A DNA stretch of 41,367 nucleotides from positions 1-41,367 of the forward strand of contig JAKSBX010000035.1 of assembly GCA_022360905.1 (NCBI GenBank), given 5' to 3'. Every line of letters begins with the position of its first letter. Positions within the stretch are counted from its first letter, which is position 1. Source of the DNA: Chromatiales bacterium. Lineage in GTDB: Bacteria; Pseudomonadota; Gammaproteobacteria; Chromatiales; Chromatiaceae. Of the stretch, positions 1 to 7,514 are shown in pieces. The notes under the pieces are model-generated. The model was not told where the DNA came from. It searched no databases and saw nothing but the letters and a program-made list of their open reading frames with translations. Position numbers and translations under genes: made by a program.

Positions 1-451
1 CTGATGCAATCAATACCAGAAACCGGTAACGATTGATCCAACTGGTATAACTGATGATGATGAGAATGCCTAGAAGCCCAATGGGTATCAGTCCCCAACC
101 TGAAACCTGTATCAGATAGAGTCCGCAAGCCAGTGTGATCAAGAGAGAGACGGTACCGATAATGAGTGCCTGAGGTGCAAGATGCGGTTGCATCACCAAG
201 GTACCACTACCTCCGCTAAAGGGTGTTCGGTCGGTTTTAGCGTCCAATCCGGAATGGAAATCGAAATACTCGTTCAAGGCATTGACACTGACATGGGCCA
301 TCAAAGCACCGAGCAGTACGATTCCAAGTACTCCCCAGGAGATAGGAAAACCAGAGAGAAGTGCACTCCCAACACCCAAAGAGACGCAGATAGGGGTTAG
401 GATTAAAAAGTTTGGGCGAGTAACACCTACAACTTGGAACGGCATCATCAT
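1..451 (-). CDS. UbiA-family prenyltransferase (C-terminus cut by window edge)
   Basis: Translating the minus strand from the ATG triplet at 451/448/445 gives about 150 residues without a stop before the window ends. The product is hydrophobic and carries the UbiA-family signature NEYFDFHSGLD near residue 65, i.e. the N-x3-D-x4-D type motif that binds Mg-prenyl diphosphate, followed by RTPFSGGSGTL. Members transfer a polyprenyl chain to an aromatic acceptor in quinone synthesis (MenA/UbiA) or related lipids; the exact acceptor cannot be told. The start is ambiguous because three ATG codons stand in tandem; AGGA lies 3, 6 and 9 nt upstream of them, so the second or third is as likely as the first. 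It is divergent from the multihaem cluster, so a quinone-related role would fit, but that is inference. Confidence 0.8.
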   Translation of the reverse strand, partial: MMMPFQVVGVTRPNFLILTPICVSLGVGSALLSGFPISWGVLGIVLLGALMAHVSVNALNEYFDFHSGLDAKTDRTPFSGGSGTLVMQPHLAPQALIIGTVSLLITLACGLYLIQVSGWGLIPIGLLGILIIISYTSWINRYRFLVLIAS

Positions 452-491
452 TTGTCCTGACTGGTTATAGACCAAGAGAAAACAACCACAC

Positions 492-561
492 GATATCACA
501 TCGAAGCTCTCTGTGAGGGGAGTTCTCATTGAATAGTCTATGGGGTTAATTATGTGATATC
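492..561. repeat. 10-bp inverted repeat pair upstream of the cytochrome cluster
   Basis: GATATCACAT at 492-501 is matched exactly by its reverse complement ATGTGATATC at 552-561, 50 bp apart. The pair sits in the divergent intergenic region, about 90-160 bp upstream of a sigma-54-like element. This is where an enhancer-binding activator would be expected, but the sites could equally serve the divergent prenyltransferase gene. The match is seen directly; the role is inferred. Confidence 0.45.
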
Positions 562-651
562 CCTTAATAATGTGGGGTATATGCCTGCTTCAAATATTTC
601 GAATTTATAAACATTATGTGTAATTCATTGTAACAAAACAAAATTCTATTG

Positions 652-667
652 TGGCATGAATGGTGCT
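652..667 (+). promoter_or_regulatory. Candidate sigma-54 (-24/-12) promoter for the cytochrome cluster
   Basis: TGGCATG-AATG-GTGCT matches the consensus TGGCACG-N4-TTGCW with the invariant GG and GC dinucleotides at the correct spacing; two positions differ. It would place the start of transcription near 678, leaving a leader of about 75 nt before the first cytochrome gene, which has its own AGGAGA ribosome-binding site near 742. No equally convincing sigma-70 promoter was spotted in the 301-bp gap. Chance occurrence is possible. Confidence 0.45.
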
Positions 668-752
668 CTATGGGTTTGGATCGGTTGGTGAACATTGTTT
701 TAAGGAACTCAATGTAAAACCAATAAAAATAACCAAATCGCAGGAGACATAG

Positions 753-3566
753 ATGTTTCGATTCACGAGCCGGACTGCACTGATCGGGTATGCGTTTTTT
801 TTCAGTCTATATATAACAAACGCCGCTGCCGGCCTATTGGATGAGACTGTTGCCCATCCACCCATACCACTACTGACAGAGTCCGGTGAGCATGTGGTAG
901 GCAGTGGACAACCCTATAGCCCTAAAAAGAGCTGTGCCGGTAGTGGTTGTCACGACTATGAAAAGATCACCCACGCCTATCACATAGAGCAGGGCCGGGA
1001 TGAGGCTCGGGACGATTATGGTCTGGACCATGGTCAGCCCCATCTCTTTTCGCCAGGTTATTTCGGTGGCTATAACTGTATGGGAGGGAGCAATCCCGAT
1101 ATCACGGCGAAAAAACAGAACGCCTCTATTGATGAGTTTGCCGATTTAGGTACACCCGACCTGGTTATGCGCTGTACTCGTTGCCATTCAGGGGGGGGAT
1201 GGATGGAGACCGACCGGAATGGTCGCCGCTATGATGCGGTCGATACAGCAACAGTCGACTATCTCGATGGAGACTACTATAGCCGCAGCGTCGACGAAGC
1301 GGGAGAGGCTGTTGTTGAATTGTGGGATTGGCAGGCCTCCGGGGTTGCTGAAAATGACTGTCTGTTATGCCACGCCAACCTGGGTGAGATGGTCAGTCAT
1401 GACAGCCAGTTGGATGCTGAAACAACCCCGTTCCGACATGCAACCAATCTGCGTTCAGGACTGATGCGCTCAGGTCAGTTTCGCTATGCGGCAACGGCGA
1501 TGCTTGAGTTTATGAATCTCAATATGGAGGAGGAGGGACAGCCTCAATCCCTGGTCAGCTTCAAGCGCCTGGATGAGGATAGTGATGACAGCGTCAGTGC
1601 GGCGGATATCGAACTCGATAACAATGAGTTGCCGATTATTGAATGGAATGCGGAAGCCTTCAATGAACAGGGACTTGTCACCATACCCATGGTTCGTTAT
1701 CCGGGTAACGACAGCTGCATGTATTGTCACCTGACCTCAAATTCCCGGCGGGGATTCTACGGATTCGGAGAGGGCGCCGAGGCGGTTTTTGATGAGGACG
1801 GTCTGCTGGTTCGCGATTATCAGGATGATGTTCACAAAGGTCAGGTGTGGACCGAAGCCAATGGTGAGCAGCGTGATATCGAGAACTGCAACGCCTGCCA
1901 TAGCCGTAACTACTACAAGGAGAGTTTTGGCTACCAGGCCGATCTGGATGCCAACCACAACTTTCTGAAAGGCAATTCCGACATGGATATCGCCAACGAC
2001 AAGGATTACGATCCACCGGCGAAATCTTGTGTCTACTGTCACGAAGAGGCGGAGACGCCAGCCATTCCTTCCGGCCATGAAGATATGCTGGCCGCCCACC
2101 GTGAGCGCTGGAAACTGGCCGGCGATATGACCGGTTACACAGAAGATTCACTGAATCGTATCACTCAGACCCATCTGGACGTTCTGGCGTGCGAAACCTG
2201 TCATATTACCGATAAGGCTTCGCGTGGCACACCGATACAGATCATGTACCGATACTCCGCTACCGAGGATGGCACTCTGAAGGTGAGGCCCTACAATGCC
2301 CGGTATCGTGCTCAATGGGTCGATAAGACCAGTGGCCATATTCTGAACAAAACGGAACGGAACAGTGCCTTCAGGATGGAGATCGATAGTGAAGGCAATC
2401 GGATTGGACTGCTGATCGATCCTGTTTCAGGCGATACCCTGGGTAACGTCAATGTACGCATGTCCCATGGCAGCTGGCGTTTTTCTGACCCGGAGGATTA
2501 TGAAACCATCGTTGCGCAAAAGGGAGCCTACGATAATCTGTTGAGGTCAAAGGGTATGCAGAACCCGGATACGGTACTGATATGGGGCGCATCCAACTTC
2601 TATGTCATGTCACACAATACCCGTCCCGCCATAGAGTCGGTCCAGTGTGAGGAGTGTCATGAGAAAACCGCACGGGGGGCCTTCAGTTCACTGATCTCAA
2701 CCTCAGGTGTGATGGGCGCCGCCAACAGCAAAACCGTGGTGGAGCTTCCCGACAGACGGTTGATTGATGAGGGGATCGTTGAAATGGCCTTTCCTTCCAT
2801 GAAGGCGGATGAAGAGGGGCGGATTACCGAGAATGTGGAGGATATCCTCTACTACAGCGCGATCAATCCCTCACTGTCGATTCTGGGAGCGGCTAATGCC
2901 CCGGTTTTTGCAGGTTACATGAGCGAGTCGAATGCCGAAACCGGTATGACAGGTTTAGGCATAACCGACGAAGAGGTAAACCTACTGCGTGAGCAGATGC
3001 CATCCTCCAGCTCGATCTATCTGTTCAAACCACGCTACGGTGATGAGATGGTGAAGGGGACCGCTATCATGACCGATAAAAACGGGCAGGCTGAAGCCGT
3101 CATGATGAGCTATCGCTTTCTGATTCGAGTCGACAATGGCGAAGTTGTGGAGGCTGCCACTCAGGCCGGGCGGATGAATCTCTCCCAGGTCTACAAGATT
3201 GAGGTGAGAAACAGTGATGGTGCTTCTGTTGAGCAGTTCCCTGGTACGCCTCTGTTCATCAAACTCCCATGGACCGGTAATAATCAACAGGCCTTGACCG
3301 TTATCTCTTCTGATAATGGTGAGAACTGGAGTGATCTGCAAGCTGATCAGGTCATTGTTGCCCAGCCGGCAACTTCAGACCAGGATGGCTACGTCATCGT
3401 CAGAACCGACCATCTGAGCTTTTTTGCCGTTGCAGAAAAGTCGCAAACCGGGACAACCTCAGACGGTGGCAGCAGCAGTAATAGCAGTGGCGGCGGTGGT
3501 GCTGCACTGATACTGCCATTGCTTCTGCTCGGATGGTCAATGCGCAAAAGGATTTTGCAGGGTTAA
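753..3566 (+). CDS. Surface octahaem c-type cytochrome with GlyGly-CTERM-like sorting tail
   Basis: A 937-residue exported cytochrome. An N-terminal signal peptide (about residues 1-26) precedes eight haem-attachment motifs: a CX4CH motif CAGSGCH at 61, then CXXCH at 141, 203, 322, 379, 426, 480 and 632. An acidic EF-hand-like loop, DEDSDDSVSAAD, lies near 274-285. The C-terminus runs Ser/Gly-rich linker, SSGGGG near 912, a short hydrophobic stretch AALILPLLLLGW, then RKR: the layout of GlyGly-CTERM proteins that rhombosortase cleaves and delivers to the surface. Residues 640-900 lack haems and look beta-rich. Start ATG has AGGAGA 9 nt upstream. It heads the cluster and is followed by a porin, so a terminal extracellular electron-exchange role is likely; the acceptor or donor is unknown. 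Not clearly MtrC/OmcA-like (those carry ten haems). Confidence 0.85.
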   Translation: MFRFTSRTALIGYAFFFSLYITNAAAGLLDETVAHPPIPLLTESGEHVVGSGQPYSPKKSCAGSGCHDYEKITHAYHIEQGRDEARDDYGLDHGQPHLFSPGYFGGYNCMGGSNPDITAKKQNASIDEFADLGTPDLVMRCTRCHSGGGWMETDRNGRRYDAVDTATVDYLDGDYYSRSVDEAGEAVVELWDWQASGVAENDCLLCHANLGEMVSHDSQLDAETTPFRHATNLRSGLMRSGQFRYAATAMLEFMNLNMEEEGQPQSLVSFKRLDEDSDDSVSAADIELDNNELPIIEWNAEAFNEQGLVTIPMVRYPGNDSCMYCHLTSNSRRGFYGFGEGAEAVFDEDGLLVRDYQDDVHKGQVWTEANGEQRDIENCNACHSRNYYKESFGYQADLDANHNFLKGNSDMDIANDKDYDPPAKSCVYCHEEAETPAIPSGHEDMLAAHRERWKLAGDMTGYTEDSLNRITQTHLDVLACETCHITDKASRGTPIQIMYRYSATEDGTLKVRPYNARYRAQWVDKTSGHILNKTERNSAFRMEIDSEGNRIGLLIDPVSGDTLGNVNVRMSHGSWRFSDPEDYETIVAQKGAYDNLLRSKGMQNPDTVLIWGASNFYVMSHNTRPAIESVQCEECHEKTARGAFSSLISTSGVMGAANSKTVVELPDRRLIDEGIVEMAFPSMKADEEGRITENVEDILYYSAINPSLSILGAANAPVFAGYMSESNAETGMTGLGITDEEVNLLREQMPSSSSIYLFKPRYGDEMVKGTAIMTDKNGQAEAVMMSYRFLIRVDNGEVVEAATQAGRMNLSQVYKIEVRNSDGASVEQFPGTPLFIKLPWTGNNQQALTVISSDNGENWSDLQADQVIVAQPATSDQDGYVIVRTDHLSFFAVAEKSQTGTTSDGGSSSNSSGGGGAALILPLLLLGWSMRKRILQG

Positions 3567-3578
3567 TTAAGCTGTCTC

Positions 3579-3797
3579 ATGGAATCTCGGATAGATGGCA
3601 TCAAAAGGATGCTGCCATGGAGTGCCGGCGCCGGATTTGCAACCGGACATATGATGCTGACGTCCCAATGTACCATTGTGACACTCGGCCTATGTACCGG
3701 TTGCGCCGGTTGTGCCGTTGCCTTGGTCTCTCTGGTGGGTTGGGGGGCACTTAAAGAGAGGCCTCCCAACAGGCTCAATCAGGCTGTAGATGAATAG
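3579..3797 (+). CDS. Small cysteine-rich membrane protein, function unknown
   Basis: A 72-residue ORF starting 12 nt after the surface cytochrome and overlapping the start of the porin gene by 8 nt, which suggests translational coupling. Residues 20-57 are hydrophobic and contain a CTGCAGC motif (CX2CX2C) plus one further upstream cysteine, followed by a charged tail. An in-frame ATG at 3609 gives a 62-residue alternative; neither start has a good ribosome-binding site. I do not recognise the family. The cysteine spacing could hold a metal or cluster, or the protein could be a membrane-embedded assembly factor; both are guesses. Its position between a surface cytochrome and its porin makes it likely to be a real gene. 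Confidence 0.55.
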   Translation: MESRIDGIKRMLPWSAGAGFATGHMMLTSQCTIVTLGLCTGCAGCAVALVSLVGWGALKERPPNRLNQAVDE

Positions 3798-5046
3798 GCC
3801 GGCGTTGTGCGCGATTGTCAGTCATCTCCTGCTCTTACCAATCGCTGTAACTGTCGAAGCAGGAGTCTCCGGGGATACTGAACTCCGACTGCAAGTGGAT
3901 AACAGCCATTTTGGTGAGACTGAAAGCTCTTTTGAGCTGTGGAATGATCTCTACTATACCGATCGATCCAATGGTCTCGATATGGGGTTTCAGTTTGCCA
4001 TTGAGGCTGGTGAGCCAAGTGACTCGGCTCGACTCTATCAATGCTTCATTCGCAGCAATGGAGATGGCGTCGCACCGGATATCACCATTGGCCGGTTTGA
4101 GCACATCGACAGCAGCGGCTTCAGCAACCTTGATGGCATCTCATTTGATCAGCAGTTTGATCATATCGGTTGGAGGCTCTACGCCGGCAAACCCAGACGA
4201 TTTGAAGCCTACTGGCAGGAGGATGCGGACCTGATCATCGGTCTGTTTTCAGACCTCAATCTGTTGTCACTGTATGAGACGGATCGATTCAACAGGCTGC
4301 TGCTTAACCTGGGTCTGGAACAACGTTGGAGCAGGACTCGGCAGAGGAATCTCCATTTGGCTCTGAGTGGTGAAAGACCAGAGGTTGAGGAGGGACCGCA
4401 ATTCAAGGATTTCAATCTGGCCGCGGATTTGGATCTCGATGGTCAAAACCTGCACAGGATGGTACTCGATGCTCATTATGATTTGAAGGCACAGGGTCAT
4501 CTCAGATTGGGCTATCGCTACTATCGGCCAGATGAGGAACCGGAAACCTTCCGCGATCGCTACCACGGTTTTTTCAGTATGGATCGTCAGTCCATATTAA
4601 AAGGCGTCTGGCAGTTACCCAAATATAAACGCCTTCAAACCAATTTCGAGTTCAACGGAAGCCGACAGGATCAGGGTAATGGGGGGCTCGGTTTGGCTTC
4701 CGAGCTGATCTACGCTACCGGTTTTGGCACCGTGTGGGATGGCCGGGTCGACTATCTCGAGTCTGATGATGACTATGCGTTTTCAGGATATCTGCGTTAC
4801 AAGCAACCGATAAACGCCAGCGCGATTGTTGAGCTGGAGAGCGTGTATCAAAAAAAATCCACACAACTGTCGGGTGACAACCATCTGCGGGGGTTCTCAT
4901 GTTCCTACTCGCAACGGATCAAGTCTGCCTGGCGGGTTGATCTCAGTGGTGAATGGTTGGATCACTCTGTGCGGGATGAGGAGTATCGATTGGCTCTTTC
5001 TTTCCGCTATGAGTTCTATCAAACCAACGTTGGGGAGTTGCCATGA
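3790..5046 (+). CDS. Outer-membrane beta-barrel protein (putative porin of a porin-cytochrome conduit)
   Basis: A 418-residue protein with a signal peptide ending near residue 24 (VTVEA). The rest alternates polar and aromatic/hydrophobic residues in short strands, typical of an outer-membrane barrel, and ends with RLALSFRYEF plus a short extension, resembling a beta-signal. There are no haem motifs. It lies between the surface octahaem cytochrome and a periplasmic heptahaem cytochrome, the gene order expected for a porin that sheathes a cytochrome wire (as MtrB or ExtB do in known conduits). Sequence similarity to a specific family could not be tested; the assignment rests on architecture and context. 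Its 3' end overlaps the next gene by 4 nt (ATGA). Confidence 0.72.
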   Translation: MNRPALCAIVSHLLLLPIAVTVEAGVSGDTELRLQVDNSHFGETESSFELWNDLYYTDRSNGLDMGFQFAIEAGEPSDSARLYQCFIRSNGDGVAPDITIGRFEHIDSSGFSNLDGISFDQQFDHIGWRLYAGKPRRFEAYWQEDADLIIGLFSDLNLLSLYETDRFNRLLLNLGLEQRWSRTRQRNLHLALSGERPEVEEGPQFKDFNLAADLDLDGQNLHRMVLDAHYDLKAQGHLRLGYRYYRPDEEPETFRDRYHGFFSMDRQSILKGVWQLPKYKRLQTNFEFNGSRQDQGNGGLGLASELIYATGFGTVWDGRVDYLESDDDYAFSGYLRYKQPINASAIVELESVYQKKSTQLSGDNHLRGFSCSYSQRIKSAWRVDLSGEWLDHSVRDEEYRLALSFRYEFYQTNVGELP

Positions 5047-5645
5047 GGGTGTTTTGGTTGCTCTTTTTAGCGTTGGCCTGCACTCAAGTCTTTGCTGAAC
5101 AGATGGCAGAGCGGGAAGAACAGAAAAGCTGGTGGGAGAAACGTCATGAAAGGGTTGATCTCTACTTTCCCCATAATGCCCACCTGGAAGTCATGCAACA
5201 GGGGAAGGATCTCTGTATGGCCTGTCATCCATTCAACAATAACAGGATAACCGATTTGGAGCTGTTGGATAGTCTGCAGACAATCTACAACGAGCCTCTG
5301 GAGGAGATCTGTCATTCATGTCATATGCAGAGCCGAACCGCTCCCTTGGCCTGTGAGGTCTGCCATACCGATCCGCAAACCATTCGACCAGCGGATCACA
5401 AGGGGGATTACACCTGGTTTCATACTGAGACCGCCAGGCTCGATGAACAGGCTTGTCGGGGCTGTCATATCGATTTGAATTTCTGTACAGACTGCCATTT
5501 CAGACGTAACCCTGGCAAACGGATGATGCACCCGTTGGGCTATCGTGACAGGCATGGTCTGGAAGCGAGAGTCAACCCAGCATCCTGTGCAGGCTGTCAT
5601 CAGTTTGGTTATTGCGGTGAGTGTCATAGGGGGAGTGCGCGATGA
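5043..5645 (+). CDS. Periplasmic heptahaem c-type cytochrome
   Basis: A 200-residue cytochrome with a signal peptide ending VFA (about residue 18). Seven CXXCH motifs start near residues 58, 90, 104, 138, 148, 182 and 191, roughly one haem per 26 residues, so the mature protein is mostly a haem wire. Scattered histidines (for example in YFPHNAHLEV) could be distal ligands. It overlaps both neighbours by 4 nt. Directly after the barrel gene, it is the best candidate for the cytochrome that docks inside or under the porin, analogous to MtrA, though with seven rather than ten haems. That role is inference. Confidence 0.88.
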   Translation: MRVFWLLFLALACTQVFAEQMAEREEQKSWWEKRHERVDLYFPHNAHLEVMQQGKDLCMACHPFNNNRITDLELLDSLQTIYNEPLEEICHSCHMQSRTAPLACEVCHTDPQTIRPADHKGDYTWFHTETARLDEQACRGCHIDLNFCTDCHFRRNPGKRMMHPLGYRDRHGLEARVNPASCAGCHQFGYCGECHRGSAR

Positions 5646-6625
5646 GTCGTTGGTTAGTGATTTTGCTCTCTCTGTCATTGATTGCCTGCGGTAGCGATGA
5701 TCAATCATCCCTCGATACATCCAGGCCAGGTGGTTTGTTGCTGGACGAGACACACGGGGATAACGGACTGGCCTGGGGCCTGGAAAAGTGCGATGGCTGC
5801 CATGCCATGACAGTGATTCACCAGGATACAACAGAAATTATCAGAGAGATGGTCAGAGATAAGGGATATGAAACTTGCAGTGGATGTCATGGTGACAATG
5901 GAACCGATCAGCCGCGCCAGTGCCTGGTTTGTCATAACCCGGATGATCTGCCGACTGCACCTTATCTGGACGGGCGGCACTCACACACATTTCCCCCATC
6001 TGACAGCTCAGCTATGAGTGATGAGGATTGCCTGGTCTGTCACGACTATTCCGACATGGATGGTAGCTTTGATCTGAATCTCGATTTGACAAGTTTCAGG
6101 GATGCGGCAGGTCAGTCGTCAGCCTATCTGGTTGAGGCCGACTTTTGTTTACGTTGTCACAACCGTGACCATCAGCAGATCGGATTTGAGATCTCCGGTG
6201 AAAGTTATTCCGACCCGTTGATCGCCCTGGAGGATGACTATCGGCACATCGATTACCATGGCTGGCGCGATGGGTCGGGTGAGGGAACCTTTAACGGCTT
6301 AAGGCCGGCCTATGCTTATCCCCAAGTGGTGGCTTGCAGTGATTGTCATGCCATGCACGGTACAAGCAATCAAAAACTGATCATTGATACAACCCGCAAA
6401 GGTGCACGTAGGCTCAATGAATCACAGTTTATCTCAAGAGATTATTCAATCGAAGTCAATGATCAGGGCGACTATTCACAACTTTGTGTGATTTGCCATG
6501 CGATGCAGTTTGAAATCGACGAGGGGCGTGTGAATACTGGTAACGGTCTGAGTGGTGTCCACCTTGTAGGTGACGATTGTCGCCCATGTCATACCCACGG
6601 TGAGGCATCTCAGGCGGGACTATGA
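5642..6625 (+). CDS. Octahaem c-type cytochrome lipoprotein
   Basis: A 327-residue protein with a lipobox, LSLIAC, whose cysteine at residue 16 would be lipidated; the following residues are GSDD. Eight CXXCH motifs begin near 50, 79, 94, 130, 169, 232, 282 and 313. The residue after the lipidated cysteine is Gly, not Asp, which favours outer-membrane sorting by the Lol rule known from E. coli. It could face either the periplasm or, if flipped, the outside. Overlaps of 4 nt on both sides place it firmly in the operon. Likely an electron relay at the outer membrane. Confidence 0.88.
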   Translation: MSRWLVILLSLSLIACGSDDQSSLDTSRPGGLLLDETHGDNGLAWGLEKCDGCHAMTVIHQDTTEIIREMVRDKGYETCSGCHGDNGTDQPRQCLVCHNPDDLPTAPYLDGRHSHTFPPSDSSAMSDEDCLVCHDYSDMDGSFDLNLDLTSFRDAAGQSSAYLVEADFCLRCHNRDHQQIGFEISGESYSDPLIALEDDYRHIDYHGWRDGSGEGTFNGLRPAYAYPQVVACSDCHAMHGTSNQKLIIDTTRKGARRLNESQFISRDYSIEVNDQGDYSQLCVICHAMQFEIDEGRVNTGNGLSGVHLVGDDCRPCHTHGEASQAGL

Positions 6626-7512
6626 ACAGACGGCTTCTCCACGCATTGTTGATCACTCTCCTGTCAGGTTTGTTGTCTGTCAGTTTTGCCGGGGAGAGTT
6701 ATGAATTACCACCACTCCACCACCCGGTTGAGATTCAACTCCCTGCTGGGATGGAGTTGCCTGAGGTGTTTCCCCTTGGTGAGCATGGGGAACTGATTTG
6801 CGATAGCTGCCATGGGGTTGAGAACCTGGAAGATATTCCACTGGATGATGTTAACCCGGAGGAAGAGAACTTTCTTCACTATGGGCCCTATGAGGATCTT
6901 ACGGATTTCTGTTACCACTGCCATGAAGAGCGGGGGCACCAACGTTACAATCTTCATGTGATGATCGACAGTGCGGGTGAGCTCGATGATTCCGGTTGCA
7001 CCTACTGTCACGCAGAGATACCTGACCCAAGTGAAGAGATTCCCCTTGAGCTGATGGAATTTCGTCTACCCAAGGCGAAGCTCTGCTATGGCTGCCATTT
7101 AAAGACACCGCACTTGAATACCCTTACTCATCTGCAGGAGCCGGATGAGGATATGATCCAACGCATAAAGATCGCGGAAGAACTGAATAAGGTCAGGTTA
7201 CCTCTCGATGACGAAGGCCGAGTCACATGCATAACCTGCCATACACCTCACCAGTCAGGCGTCATCGATCCAGAAACAGCAGGTGGGAAAAGTGTCGAAG
7301 AGAACTCAATAGATGATGGCATTCTTTATAAGCGTACTGCCTGGAGCAGGCTTTTTGCCGATGACAAAGCAGGACGATTGATGGCGCTGAAAACAGAGCG
7401 CCGGAATCTGTTCGCCAAACCCATTTATCAGCGTGTTGAAAAGGAGATACTGATCAGACTACCCGCCAAAGACGGAACACTTTGTCTCTCCTGCCATGAA
7501 TTCGAGGACTAG
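6622..7512 (+). CDS. Periplasmic hexahaem c-type cytochrome
   Basis: A 296-residue protein with a signal peptide (residues 1-23, ending SFA). CXXCH motifs start near residues 60, 97, 126, 155, 203 and 289, six in total. The stretch from 210 to 285 lacks haems and is rich in charged residues, so the last haem is set apart at the very C-terminus. The gene overlaps the lipoprotein gene by 4 nt and ends 2 nt before the NapH-fusion gene. Placed next to the inner-membrane component, it is a plausible periplasmic shuttle. No specific family was recognised. Confidence 0.87.
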   Translation: MNRRLLHALLITLLSGLLSVSFAGESYELPPLHHPVEIQLPAGMELPEVFPLGEHGELICDSCHGVENLEDIPLDDVNPEEENFLHYGPYEDLTDFCYHCHEERGHQRYNLHVMIDSAGELDDSGCTYCHAEIPDPSEEIPLELMEFRLPKAKLCYGCHLKTPHLNTLTHLQEPDEDMIQRIKIAEELNKVRLPLDDEGRVTCITCHTPHQSGVIDPETAGGKSVEENSIDDGILYKRTAWSRLFADDKAGRLMALKTERRNLFAKPIYQRVEKEILIRLPAKDGTLCLSCHEFED

Positions 7513-7514
7513 AC

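Noticed and set aside
182..470. Two overlapping plus-strand frames of 72 and 62 codons
   Set aside because: They lie opposite the UbiA-family frame, which carries a clear family motif; the plus-strand peptides have no recognisable features.
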